Shown one piece after another: positions 53,965-62,097 of a stretch of 64,000 nucleotides of DNA. The first letter of the stretch is position 1. Each line of letters starts with the position of its first letter. The notes below the pieces were generated by a model that saw nothing but the letters and a program-made list of their open reading frames with translations, had not been told where the DNA came from and ran no database searches. The translations under genes were made by a program, and so were the position numbers. Source of the DNA: Venatoribacter cucullus (GTDB lineage: Bacteria > Pseudomonadota > Gammaproteobacteria > Pseudomonadales > Oceanobacteraceae); NCBI RefSeq assembly GCF_016132445.1, contig NZ_CP046056.1:2225501-2289500 (forward strand), written 5' to 3'.

Positions 53965-56292
53965 ATGAGCCAGTCACTGCCCACCACCGTACTGACGGTC
54001 CTGCTGGCCTGGTTGCTGTCTGCAGCCGCCAGCGCCAACAGCCCGGTGCTGGTTCCTCCCGAGTCATTCGCTTACTCCATTGCGCCCTTTGTTTCGGTCT
54101 ACGAAGACAGCAGCCGGCAACTGACCATAAACGAGATGGTGCAGCGCGATTACCAGCTGCGTTTTACGCCCAGCCATGCACAAGCGCTGAAATTTGGTAT
54201 CAGTCGTTCCAATTACTGGCTGCGCTTCAGTGTCACCAACCCCTACCAACACCGCCGTGAAGTGATATTCACCCTGTCGGACAGTGATCTGGCGGTGTTT
54301 GAAGTCTTTGATATCAGCGATCCGGATAACCACCAACACCTGACCGATGATCACCCCGCCCGCGATCTGCGCGGTGGTTATATGCAGGCCTATCCGGTGG
54401 TGCTGAGCCTGCCCCCCGGCAGCACCCATACTTATATGCTGCTGCTGAACTCCGATGGTCTGTTCAGCACTCAGCCACGACTGCTGTCACGGGATCGCTT
54501 TGTCGCCAATGAGCAGGAATATTCGCTGCTGGCCGGCATTGCCTTCAGCTGGATTCTGGCGACGCTGGCCTTTTTCAGCTTTGTCTGGTGTACCCGCAAA
54601 ACACCCATGGCCGCCATCGGCATCCTGTATGGCCTGGCTCTGGCGCTGTATCAGCCGGCCTGGTCCGGACATCTGCACCTGTTCGCCGGCGTCAGTACAT
54701 TTGTTGCCGATAAACTCAGCGAGCTGGCGCTGGCAATATCGGCCGCCGCACACCTGCTGGCCGGTACGCAATTGCCCTGGCAGGGACGCTATGCCGGCAA
54801 AATACGCCGCGGGCTGAAACTGGCCGCTGCTCTGCAGGTTCCGGCAGCGGTGCTGATTATGCTGCTGTTACCGCAACCGGCCATGCTGTTGATTGCCGCC
54901 CTGATGATGCTGAATTCCCTGCTGATGATTCCGCTCCTGTTACTGGTGCCGGGCAAAGACAAGTACCTCAGCAACTGGCTGCTGGCCGGGCACGCGGTCT
55001 TACTGATTGGTGGTCTGCTGGCCCTGCTGACCGCCTACAACCTGCTGACGCTGGACAGCCTGATTTACTGGGCACCGATTATTCTGCCGATGCTGGTCAT
55101 GGCCACCTTAGTGGTTGCCACCATGCTGCTGATTACTTCGGGCCGGCAACCGGTCGCCCGACGGGATAACGAACTGCGCCTGACCCCGGCCCTGCTGGCG
55201 CAGATCAGCCACGAACTGCGCAGCCCGATCAACGGCGTACTGGGAATGCACGAGCTGCTGGCCGACACCCCCATCAGCCAGCAACAGCGGGAACTGGCCG
55301 ACACCATTGCCCTGGCTGGCCATGATCTGCTGCATATCGTCAACGAAATTTCCGATACCGCGCGCCTGCACAACGGCGTGCTGGAGCTGGAGCGGCATGC
55401 GTTTAATCCGGCCCCTTTACTGACCCGCATGGTCAGCCATTTCCAGCAGGAAGCGGCGCGTAAACAGGTCGAGCTGGTACTGGATCTGCGTGATGATCTG
55501 CCGGCTCTGGTCAGCGGTGATCCGGCCCGGCTGCAACTGGCGCTGCATAACCTGCTGGCGCGGGCTCTGGCCTATACCGAACACGGGGAAATGACCTTAT
55601 CGGTAGCCCCTTACCGCAGCACACAGGCCAGCGGTATCCGCCTGCAGATACAATTAAGCAGCACCATTCTGAAACAGGAAGAACTGAAAAGCGCCTTCCA
55701 GATTCTGCAATATCAATTGCCCATTCCTGACAGCCGTAACGATAAGAACTGGAGTCTGCTGCTCACCCGATTCCTGCTGCAGCGTATGCATGCCTTGCTG
55801 GAAGTGGAGAGCATGACCGCGCAGGGAGCCTCGCTGACGCTCTTTATGCCGCTGCCAACCCAGCCCAGCCCGGCCGTTGTCAGCCCCAAAACCGATGGTT
55901 CGCTGATTGGGAAACGGGTATTGATTGTGGATGACAGTGCGTCGTTACGGGCGGTGCTGGAACGTCAGACCAAACGCTGGGGGATGCGCCCGGACACCAC
56001 TTACAGCGCCAAAGAAGCCCTGGCGATGCTGCGCAATCAGATCAATATCGGCAAGCCCTACGACATCATCATCATGGACCACGATATGCCGGTGATGAAC
56101 GGCCTGCAGCTGGCCGCGCGGATTAACCAGGATGCGGATATCAGCATCAAACCGGCGCGGCTGATGCTGACCGGTATCAGCCTGTCCGTTATCCGCAAAG
56201 AAGCCATCGAACAAGGCATTCAGTGTCTGCTGTCAAAACCGGCCGACAGTGAACGCCTGCGCCAGGCCATTCAGGATTTACTGCGCACTTAA
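53965..56292 (+). CDS. retS: RetS-like hybrid sensor protein with degenerate kinase domain
   Basis: 775 residues: signal peptide (to about 25), periplasmic 7TMR-DISMED2 domain (about 40-165), seven membrane helices (about 180-385), HisKA with His416 in ISHELRSPINGVLGMHELL, a degraded HATPase, and one receiver with acceptor Asp705 (IIIMDHDMPVMNG). In the N-box the second Asn is Arg533 (LHNLLARALAYT), and no DxGxG is present where the ATP lid should start, so ATP binding is doubtful. The gene order fis-purH-purD-retS is that of Pseudomonas aeruginosa, where RetS restrains GacS and has two receivers. Role by synteny and domain order. Confidence 0.75.
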   Translation: MSQSLPTTVLTVLLAWLLSAAASANSPVLVPPESFAYSIAPFVSVYEDSSRQLTINEMVQRDYQLRFTPSHAQALKFGISRSNYWLRFSVTNPYQHRREVIFTLSDSDLAVFEVFDISDPDNHQHLTDDHPARDLRGGYMQAYPVVLSLPPGSTHTYMLLLNSDGLFSTQPRLLSRDRFVANEQEYSLLAGIAFSWILATLAFFSFVWCTRKTPMAAIGILYGLALALYQPAWSGHLHLFAGVSTFVADKLSELALAISAAAHLLAGTQLPWQGRYAGKIRRGLKLAAALQVPAAVLIMLLLPQPAMLLIAALMMLNSLLMIPLLLLVPGKDKYLSNWLLAGHAVLLIGGLLALLTAYNLLTLDSLIYWAPIILPMLVMATLVVATMLLITSGRQPVARRDNELRLTPALLAQISHELRSPINGVLGMHELLADTPISQQQRELADTIALAGHDLLHIVNEISDTARLHNGVLELERHAFNPAPLLTRMVSHFQQEAARKQVELVLDLRDDLPALVSGDPARLQLALHNLLARALAYTEHGEMTLSVAPYRSTQASGIRLQIQLSSTILKQEELKSAFQILQYQLPIPDSRNDKNWSLLLTRFLLQRMHALLEVESMTAQGASLTLFMPLPTQPSPAVVSPKTDGSLIGKRVLIVDDSASLRAVLERQTKRWGMRPDTTYSAKEALAMLRNQINIGKPYDIIIMDHDMPVMNGLQLAARINQDADISIKPARLMLTGISLSVIRKEAIEQGIQCLLSKPADSERLRQAIQDLLRT

Positions 56293-57755
56293 CCGGCGGG
56301 CACGGCGCGACTGGCCGCCCAGTCACGCAGATCCTGCATCGGCTCGGCCATCACCACGGATAATGGCTGCGTACGCTGTAATTCCAGCAACAGATCGGCG
56401 GTGCCGATCTGGCCATTGTTGCCGGCGGCATGCCAGGCCGATACCACCGCCTGCTCCAGCTCGGCACCGGAGAAACCCTCAGCGGCCTGCGCCAGCACCG
56501 GTAAATCCAGCGTCTGCGGGTCCAGCCCGCGCTTCTGCAGGTGAATGCGCAGAATATCGGCCCGTACCGCCGCTTCCGGCAGATCGACAAAAAACATTTC
56601 ATCCAGCCGGCCCTTGCGCAGCAGTTCCGGCGGTAAGGCATGAATGTTGTTGGCGGTGGCGACCACAAACACCCGCGTATCGTGTTCGGCCAGCCAGGTT
56701 AACAGGGTGCCGAGAATGCGCTGACTGACACCGGCATCGTTGCTGTCCTGCCCCAGACCTTTTTCAATTTCATCAATCCACACCACGCAGGGCGACATCA
56801 TTTCCGCCAGCTTTAACGCTTCGCGCAGATTGCGCTCGGTTTCACCGAAAAACTTGTTGTACAGGGTGCCGAAATCCAACCGCAATAATGGTATGCCCCA
56901 GTGCCCGGCCACCGCTTTGGCGGCCAGACTTTTACCGCTGCCCTGCACCCCGAACAGCAGCATGCCACGCGGACGCAGCTGACGTTCGGCGGTTAAAAAC
57001 GCCTGCCGGCGTTGTTCCAGCCACTGTTTCAATGCCGTTAAGCCGGCCACATCGCTCATGCGCGCGGTGTCGTATTCAAAGCTCATCACCCCGTCCATAT
57101 CCAGCAGTGCCAGCTTGGCCCGGCTGACGCCCGGCACATCGTCCTGGGTGATGGCACCGTCATCGACAATGGCGCCCCGCACCAGCCGGCGCGCGTCCGA
57201 CAAGGTTAACCCACGCAGGTTGGCGACCAGCTGCTGCAGGGTGGCGTTATCGGTACGGACTTTCACGCCCGAGGTTTTGGCGTAGCGCTGCGCTTCTGCC
57301 CGCACCAATGCCAGCAGCTGCTGTTCATCCGGCAAGGCCATACTGAAGGTGGCACTCAGGCGCTGTAATTCCGCCGGCACTTTCAGGCTGTGACTGAGCA
57401 GCACCAGGGTTTTGCCCAGCCGTTCCTGCTGCAGAGCAATGTCCTTTAACAACCGCACCACCACCGGTTCTTCCAGGAAGGGATGCAGGTCGCAGAAAAT
57501 AAACAGGCCGCCATCGTGACGTTCGCGCACCGCTTTCAGCGCATCGGCCGGCTGGCGGGTATCACCACCACCAACGTCCTCACCAAAACCGAGCCGGCGC
57601 AAACCGTCGGTTAAGGTCCATTGCTGCAACGCCAGCCCGCGGCGGATGGCCAGCCGGGTCAGCATCTCCAGCGCCCGCGCTTCCTCGTGAGATTCGATCA
57701 GCAAAATGGGAACGTGCCGGTCGAGCAACAGCCCAAGATCATGAATTTCCTGCAT
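56289..57755 (-). CDS. AAA+ ATPase, Ycf46-like
   Basis: 488 residues from ATG 57755 (GAAGGAG upstream). The N-terminal half (about 1-225) is a degenerate ATPase-like domain. The C-terminal half is a classic AAA module: Walker A GVQGSGKS, Walker B VVWIDEIEKG, sensor ATANN and arginine-finger region LLRKGRLDEMFFVDLPE. Relatives include chloroplast/cyanobacterial Ycf46, linked to CO2 use, but the proteobacterial role is unknown. Stop codons overlap the RetS-like gene tail to tail by 4 bp. Confidence 0.85.
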   Translation of the reverse strand: MQEIHDLGLLLDRHVPILLIESHEEARALEMLTRLAIRRGLALQQWTLTDGLRRLGFGEDVGGGDTRQPADALKAVRERHDGGLFIFCDLHPFLEEPVVVRLLKDIALQQERLGKTLVLLSHSLKVPAELQRLSATFSMALPDEQQLLALVRAEAQRYAKTSGVKVRTDNATLQQLVANLRGLTLSDARRLVRGAIVDDGAITQDDVPGVSRAKLALLDMDGVMSFEYDTARMSDVAGLTALKQWLEQRRQAFLTAERQLRPRGMLLFGVQGSGKSLAAKAVAGHWGIPLLRLDFGTLYNKFFGETERNLREALKLAEMMSPCVVWIDEIEKGLGQDSNDAGVSQRILGTLLTWLAEHDTRVFVVATANNIHALPPELLRKGRLDEMFFVDLPEAAVRADILRIHLQKRGLDPQTLDLPVLAQAAEGFSGAELEQAVVSAWHAAGNNGQIGTADLLLELQRTQPLSVVMAEPMQDLRDWAASRAVPAG

Positions 57756-57886
57756 GCCAGACTCCTTCAATAGGCCGCCATTCTAGCCCCTGCACTGCCA
57801 CCGGGCGAGTACTGTACTACCCCGATTTGTGGCATGCAGGCACCGGCCAAATGGCTTAGAATGGCGCAAAGTCCGGAGGTAGCCTT

Positions 57887-58537
57887 ATGAGCAGCAGCAC
57901 CCGCCATTATTCCCTGTTCGATAAACTGATCCACAACGCCGATCAGGCCCTGCGCACGCTGGTGCCCGGCGCCGCGCAGGAATACCGCCCGTCACCCGCA
58001 CAGCAGCGTGACCACCACGAACTGAGCGACACCGAAGCCCGCCACGCCGCCGGCTTAATGCGTATTAACCACACCGGCGAAGTCTGCGCCCAGGCGCTGT
58101 ACCAGGGCCAGGCGCTAACCGCGCGCCTGCCGGAAGTGCGTGAGGCCATGGAAGAAGCCGCCCGCGAAGAGGTTGACCATCTGGTCTGGTGCGAACAACG
58201 CATCAAAGAACTGGGCGGCCGCACCAGCCTGCTGAACCCGCTGTTTTACGGCCTGTCGTTCGGCATCGGCGCGCTGGCCGGCAAAATTTCTGACCGCGTC
58301 AGCCTGGGCTTTGTCGCCGCCACCGAAGAACAGGTGTGCAAACACCTGAGCCAGCACATGACCAGCCTGCCGGTGCAGGACGAGAAGAGCAAAGCCGTGC
58401 TGCTGCAGATGCTGGAAGACGAAGCCCGTCATGCCACCACCGCCCTCGACGCCGGTGGGCATAAATTTCCCCTGCCGGTGAAACTGGCCATGACCGCGGT
58501 TTCCAAGGTCATGACCAAGTCTGTTTACCGGGTCTGA
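57887..58537 (+). CDS. coq7: Demethoxyubiquinol hydroxylase Coq7
   Basis: 216 residues. Di-iron monooxygenase of ubiquinone synthesis (C6 hydroxylation), replacing UbiF in many bacteria. Ligands are the Glu/His of [39 protein letters not shown] and [11 protein letters not shown] hydrophobic patch ([13 protein letters not shown]) docks to the membrane. Ubiquinol is also the electron acceptor pool of Mqo. Confidence 0.95.
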   Translation: MSSSTRHYSLFDKLIHNADQALRTLVPGAAQEYRPSPAQQRDHHELSDTEARHAAGLMRINHTGEVCAQALYQGQALTARLPEVREAMEEAAREEVDHLVWCEQRIKELGGRTSLLNPLFYGLSFGIGALAGKISDRVSLGFVAATEEQVCKHLSQHMTSLPVQDEKSKAVLLQMLEDEARHATTALDAGGHKFPLPVKLAMTAVSKVMTKSVYRV

Positions 58538-58567
58538 TTTTCAGCCTGTTCGGCTGGGTGGCCGTAC

Positions 58568-59390
58568 GCCAGCCCTGCCGGGCTGGTTGGCTGCCACTGC
58601 GTGGCAGCTAATGCGGGGCTTCGCCTACCGCCATGGATGGCGGAAATGCCGGTTTTGCAGGAGCAAAAACCGGCCCTGCACCCCAATGCAAGGGGAGGCA
58701 TCCCCTTACCAACCCCTCTGGCCCGCGTTCCAGCTGGTTACTCGCTTCGCTCGCCCTTCGGGCCAGCCTTCGGCTGTTACTCCCGCTGGTCGTTTCCTCG
58801 TTTACCAAACCCAATTGAGCATACGCGGCCAAGGGGCATCCATGCCCCTACCCGCTCGTTTGGAATCATCCAAACGATGCTATTGGCTTTGGAAAACTTC
58901 GGGCTGAAACGAATGGGCCGAAACAACTTCAGCGGCTACGCCGGCATGGTTTTATTGAGCGCGCTCTGCGCGCAAAACCAAAAACCAAAAACCAAAAACC
59001 AAAAACCAAAAACCAAAAACCAAAAACCAAAAACCAAAAACCAAAAGAAAATATCCGGCCACAGGCCGCCAAAAAAGATTCAGGTTGCTGCGGTTTTACC
59101 AGGCCCATTCGGGCCAGCCCGCAGGTAAAAAAAGCCGGTAGCCATGCCCGGATGACTCCGGGCAAGGATCGTGGCACAGGACGTGCATTACGATCCGTTG
59201 GCTTAACCGGATTTTTTTAACCAGGATCAGCTGGGACGCGGGCCAGAGGGGTTCGCAAGGGGATGCCTCCCCTTGCATTGGGGCGCAGGGGCGGAGCCCC
59301 GCATCAGGCCGCCAACGGCGGCCTGTCCAGAGGCCGCAGGCCGCATAAGCCGTCACGCAGTGACGGCTAAACCAGCCCGGCAGGGCTGGC
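58568..59390. repeat. Inverted pair of a hairpin-rich sequence in the coq7-djlA gap
   Basis: The 877-bp gap has no supported gene. Two related blocks face each other (about 58568-58735 and 59230-59390). Exact shared stretches in opposite orientation: 58568-58588 with 59370-59390 (21 bp), 58681-58707 with 59257-59283 (27 bp) and 58711-58728 with 59236-59253 (18 bp). Each block is itself a row of small stems, for example GCCCTGCCGGGC, GCTGCCACTGCGTGGCAGC and CCGCCATGGATGGCGG. ORFs listed here would be translations of repeats. Confidence 0.8.
58978..59047. repeat. CCAAAAA tandem repeat, ten units
   Basis: Perfect 7-bp tandem repeat in the middle of the coq7-djlA gap. It is preceded by GCGCGCTCTGCGCGC and a single TGGTTTT on the left, recalling the centre and arm plan of the heptad-arm elements (compare 49262-49369). 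Simple-sequence tracts of this kind change length easily. Confidence 0.85.
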
Positions 59391-59414
59391 ATAAGCGGGC
59401 AGAAAACAGGCGCT

Positions 59415-60227
59415 TCAGGCCGCCCGTGCCTTACGAATCAGGTCGTAAGCCGTCTGGATTTCCTGCGTTTTTTCCTTCGCCAGTTTCATCATTTCCTCCG
59501 GCAGGCCCTTGGCCACCAGCTTATCCGGATGATGCTGACTCATTAATTTGCGGTAGGCTTTTTTCAGCTCGTCATCGCTGGCGTCCACCGCCACCCCCAG
59601 CACCGCGTAGGCGTTGCGCAGCTGCGCCGGTGCATCGGGGCGGGTGTTGTATTGCTGGCGCTGGCCGCTCATGGCGGCCTGCACCCGGCTGTTGATCCAT
59701 TCAAACTGAAACGCACCAATACCCAACTGCCGACATAAACGGTCAAACAAGCGCCGTTCTTCTACCGACAGGCGCCCATCGGCGTAGGCGACGCTGAGCT
59801 GAATTTCCAGAAACATCTGCGCCAGCCCATGGCGTTGCTTTAGCAAGTCACGCAGCCGCTGTAAATCCGCATCGACGTCGGTGGCCGGGTCTTTGCCTTC
59901 GGTAAAAAAGCGGATAGCACTCTGGCGCTGGGCGCCGGTTAACCCCATCTGCGCCATAATCTGGCTGGCGGCATCAATTTCCTGCTCACTGACGCGGCCG
60001 TCAGCTTTGGCCAGCCGGCCCATAAAGCGGAAGGTGGTGCGGAAGAACACCTGCTGCACTTCGCGCTGGTCGCCCTTACCTGCAGCCGCTGTTGCGCCCC
60101 CGGACAATACCCGGACCAGGGCGTTATCCAACAAATGCCCGGCAAAGGCACCCACCAGCAAACCAAAGGGGCCGCCGCTGAGCAGCCCGACGATGGCGCC
60201 AAAGATTTTTCCGAACCAGATTTTCAT
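59415..60227 (-). CDS. djlA: DnaJ-like membrane-anchored co-chaperone DjlA
   Basis: 270 residues from ATG 60227, which overlaps the murU stop codon by 4 bp; the longer in-frame extension lies inside murU. Gly-rich N-terminal membrane segment (KIFGAIVGLLSGGPFGLLVG), a TerB-like helical domain (about 55-185; KADGRVSEQEI and YADGRLSVEER), and a C-terminal J domain (about 205-270) with the HPD tripeptide in SQHHPDKL. It recruits DnaK at the inner membrane; in E. coli it affects the Rcs envelope system. Confidence 0.94.
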   Translation of the reverse strand: MKIWFGKIFGAIVGLLSGGPFGLLVGAFAGHLLDNALVRVLSGGATAAAGKGDQREVQQVFFRTTFRFMGRLAKADGRVSEQEIDAASQIMAQMGLTGAQRQSAIRFFTEGKDPATDVDADLQRLRDLLKQRHGLAQMFLEIQLSVAYADGRLSVEERRLFDRLCRQLGIGAFQFEWINSRVQAAMSGQRQQYNTRPDAPAQLRNAYAVLGVAVDASDDELKKAYRKLMSQHHPDKLVAKGLPEEMMKLAKEKTQEIQTAYDLIRKARAA

Positions 60228-60928
60228 AGGCTTAAACCCTGCCCTTGCTGCTGATGCTGCAGGTACTGCTCCAGCTGTTGTAAGCGTTGCGGTGTACCAA
60301 CGTCCACCCAGGGCTGTTCCAACAGCGCACCGGCCATACGTTGATGATCCATCGCCCGCCGCAGCAGCGGCGCCAGCGGGAAAGCACCCGGCTCGCAACC
60401 GGCCAGCAGCTGCGGGTGCAGCACACTGAGGCCACTGAAGGTTAAGCGGGGTGCATCCACCGCCGTGGCCGGGTTCAGGACCCGGCTCTGCTGCAGAATA
60501 AAATCGCCACTGGGATTATGGTCGGGATTCTGCACCAGCCATAACCAGCCCAGATCATCGCCCAGCTGAATATCGCTGACGCCCTGATAATCCCAGCCCG
60601 TCCAGACATCGCCATTAACCAGAAAAAACGGCTCGCTGCCCAGTAATGGCAAGGCCTGCAGAATACCGCCGCCGGTTTCCAGCGCTTGTGGTTCCGGCGA
60701 ATACTGCAGGCGCGCCCCATAACGGCTACCGTCACCCAGCGTGGTTTCAATCTGCGCCCCCAGCCAGGCGTGGTTAATCACTATGTCGGTAATACCGGCC
60801 GCTACCAGTTTTTCAATGTGATGCACAATTAAGGGTTTACCCGCCAGCGGCAGCAGCGGTTTGGGGCAATGGTCGGTCAGCGGTGCCATACGGGTACCGC
60901 GACCGGCGGCCAGGATCATGGCTTTCAT
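60224..60928 (-). CDS. murU: N-acetylmuramate alpha-1-phosphate uridylyltransferase
   Basis: 234 residues. Nucleotidyltransferase fold: MILAAGRGTRMAPLTDHCPKPLLPLAGKP, VNGDVWTGWDY and PWVDVGTPQRL. It makes UDP-MurNAc from MurNAc 1-phosphate in the peptidoglycan recycling route found in Pseudomonas and bypassing MurA, hence intrinsic fosfomycin tolerance there. Overlaps amgK by 4 bp and djlA by 4 bp, a tight operon. Confidence 0.93.
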   Translation of the reverse strand: MKAMILAAGRGTRMAPLTDHCPKPLLPLAGKPLIVHHIEKLVAAGITDIVINHAWLGAQIETTLGDGSRYGARLQYSPEPQALETGGGILQALPLLGSEPFFLVNGDVWTGWDYQGVSDIQLGDDLGWLWLVQNPDHNPSGDFILQQSRVLNPATAVDAPRLTFSGLSVLHPQLLAGCEPGAFPLAPLLRRAMDHQRMAGALLEQPWVDVGTPQRLQQLEQYLQHQQQGQGLSL

Positions 60929-61980
60929 TCAGCGCTGCTGTCGCGGATATGCGGTGTTTCCGAAGCCGGCAGTTGGGCCAGCAGGGGCATAAAGCGTTGC
61001 TGCAGCCAGGCGTGAAACGCCGCCAGTTCGTCATAGCGGGCGCTGATATCCAGCAGGTATTGGCAGGTATTGGGGATATCGGCCAGATAGCCGCTCTTGC
61101 CGTCGCGCAGATGCAGGCGGGCAAAAATACCGGCGGCTTTTAAATGCCGTTGCAGGCCCATCCAGTCAAAATCGCGGCGGAACTGCGCCCAGTCGCCCAG
61201 GTAAATGCCCTGCGGGCGGGCCTGTTCCCAGTACAGTGCGGCCAGCTCATCCACCAGTGTGGCCGGCCAGCGCACGTAGCAATCACGCAGCAGCGACACC
61301 AGATCGTAAGTGGCAGGGCCGGCCACGGCATCCTGAAAATCGATTACCCCCAGTGAACCATCGGGGCGCAGCATCAGGTTGCGGGAGTGGTAATCGCGGT
61401 GCACTGCCACCACCGGCTGTGCCAGTGCGCTGGCCCGCAGCAGTGTAAAGGTTTGGTGCAGCAGCTCCTGTTCGGCATCGCTCAGTTCCATGCCCAGCAG
61501 TTGCTGGCACAACCAGTCGCGGAACAGCGCCATTTCGCGGTCCAGCAAGCCGGCATCGTAAGGCGGCAGGTTGTCGGTCGGCAGTTGCTGAATGTGTAAC
61601 AGCTGGGTGATGGCCTGACCGTACAGATCCGCCAGGTCTTTTTCACTCAGGCCATCGGCGTGCAGCGCCGGCCACAACAGCTGGTCGCCAAAGTCTTCCA
61701 GCAGCATAAAGCCGCGCTCAAAATCATGCGCAATCACTTTCGGTACCGTCACATCCTGGTCGCGCCAGGCTTTGGCGACGGCCACAAAGCGCGGGTTGTC
61801 TTCTTTATCGGCCGGTGCATCAACGGCAATCCAGCTGTGGTTTAAACAATGCAGACGGAAATAACGGCGAAAACTGGCATCGCCGGATACCATGTCCATT
61901 TTTGCGGTCACATCAAAGTCGGCATGCTGGCGAATCATCGCCACAGCCCATTGCGCGAGATCTTCCCGACGCTGATCCAT
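60925..61980 (-). CDS. amgK: N-acetylmuramate/N-acetylglucosamine anomeric kinase AmgK
   Basis: 351 residues. Aminoglycoside-phosphotransferase fold: DASFRRYFRL near the N-terminus, catalytic loop VHRDYHSRNLML and metal motif GVIDFQDAVAGP. It phosphorylates the anomeric OH of MurNAc and GlcNAc for MurU. First gene of amgK-murU-djlA, divergent from lptD as in pseudomonads. It complements AmpD at 31 kb, another recycling enzyme. Confidence 0.93.
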   Translation of the reverse strand: MDQRREDLAQWAVAMIRQHADFDVTAKMDMVSGDASFRRYFRLHCLNHSWIAVDAPADKEDNPRFVAVAKAWRDQDVTVPKVIAHDFERGFMLLEDFGDQLLWPALHADGLSEKDLADLYGQAITQLLHIQQLPTDNLPPYDAGLLDREMALFRDWLCQQLLGMELSDAEQELLHQTFTLLRASALAQPVVAVHRDYHSRNLMLRPDGSLGVIDFQDAVAGPATYDLVSLLRDCYVRWPATLVDELAALYWEQARPQGIYLGDWAQFRRDFDWMGLQRHLKAAGIFARLHLRDGKSGYLADIPNTCQYLLDISARYDELAAFHAWLQQRFMPLLAQLPASETPHIRDSSAE

Positions 61981-62097
61981 GCTGGCCTCTCAGGGTTAGT
62001 CGTTCTAAAATTGGCCGCCTTTCCGGCAGCCCTGCTCAGTGCAGTGGTTTTGCTGTTAAGATACCACACTCATTATGGATAGGCGCTACAGCCAGTC

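Noticed and set aside
58599-59177. ORFs of 60-175 codons between coq7 and djlA
   Set aside because: They run through hairpin repeats and the CCAAAAA tract, giving low-complexity peptides with no domain or ribosome site.
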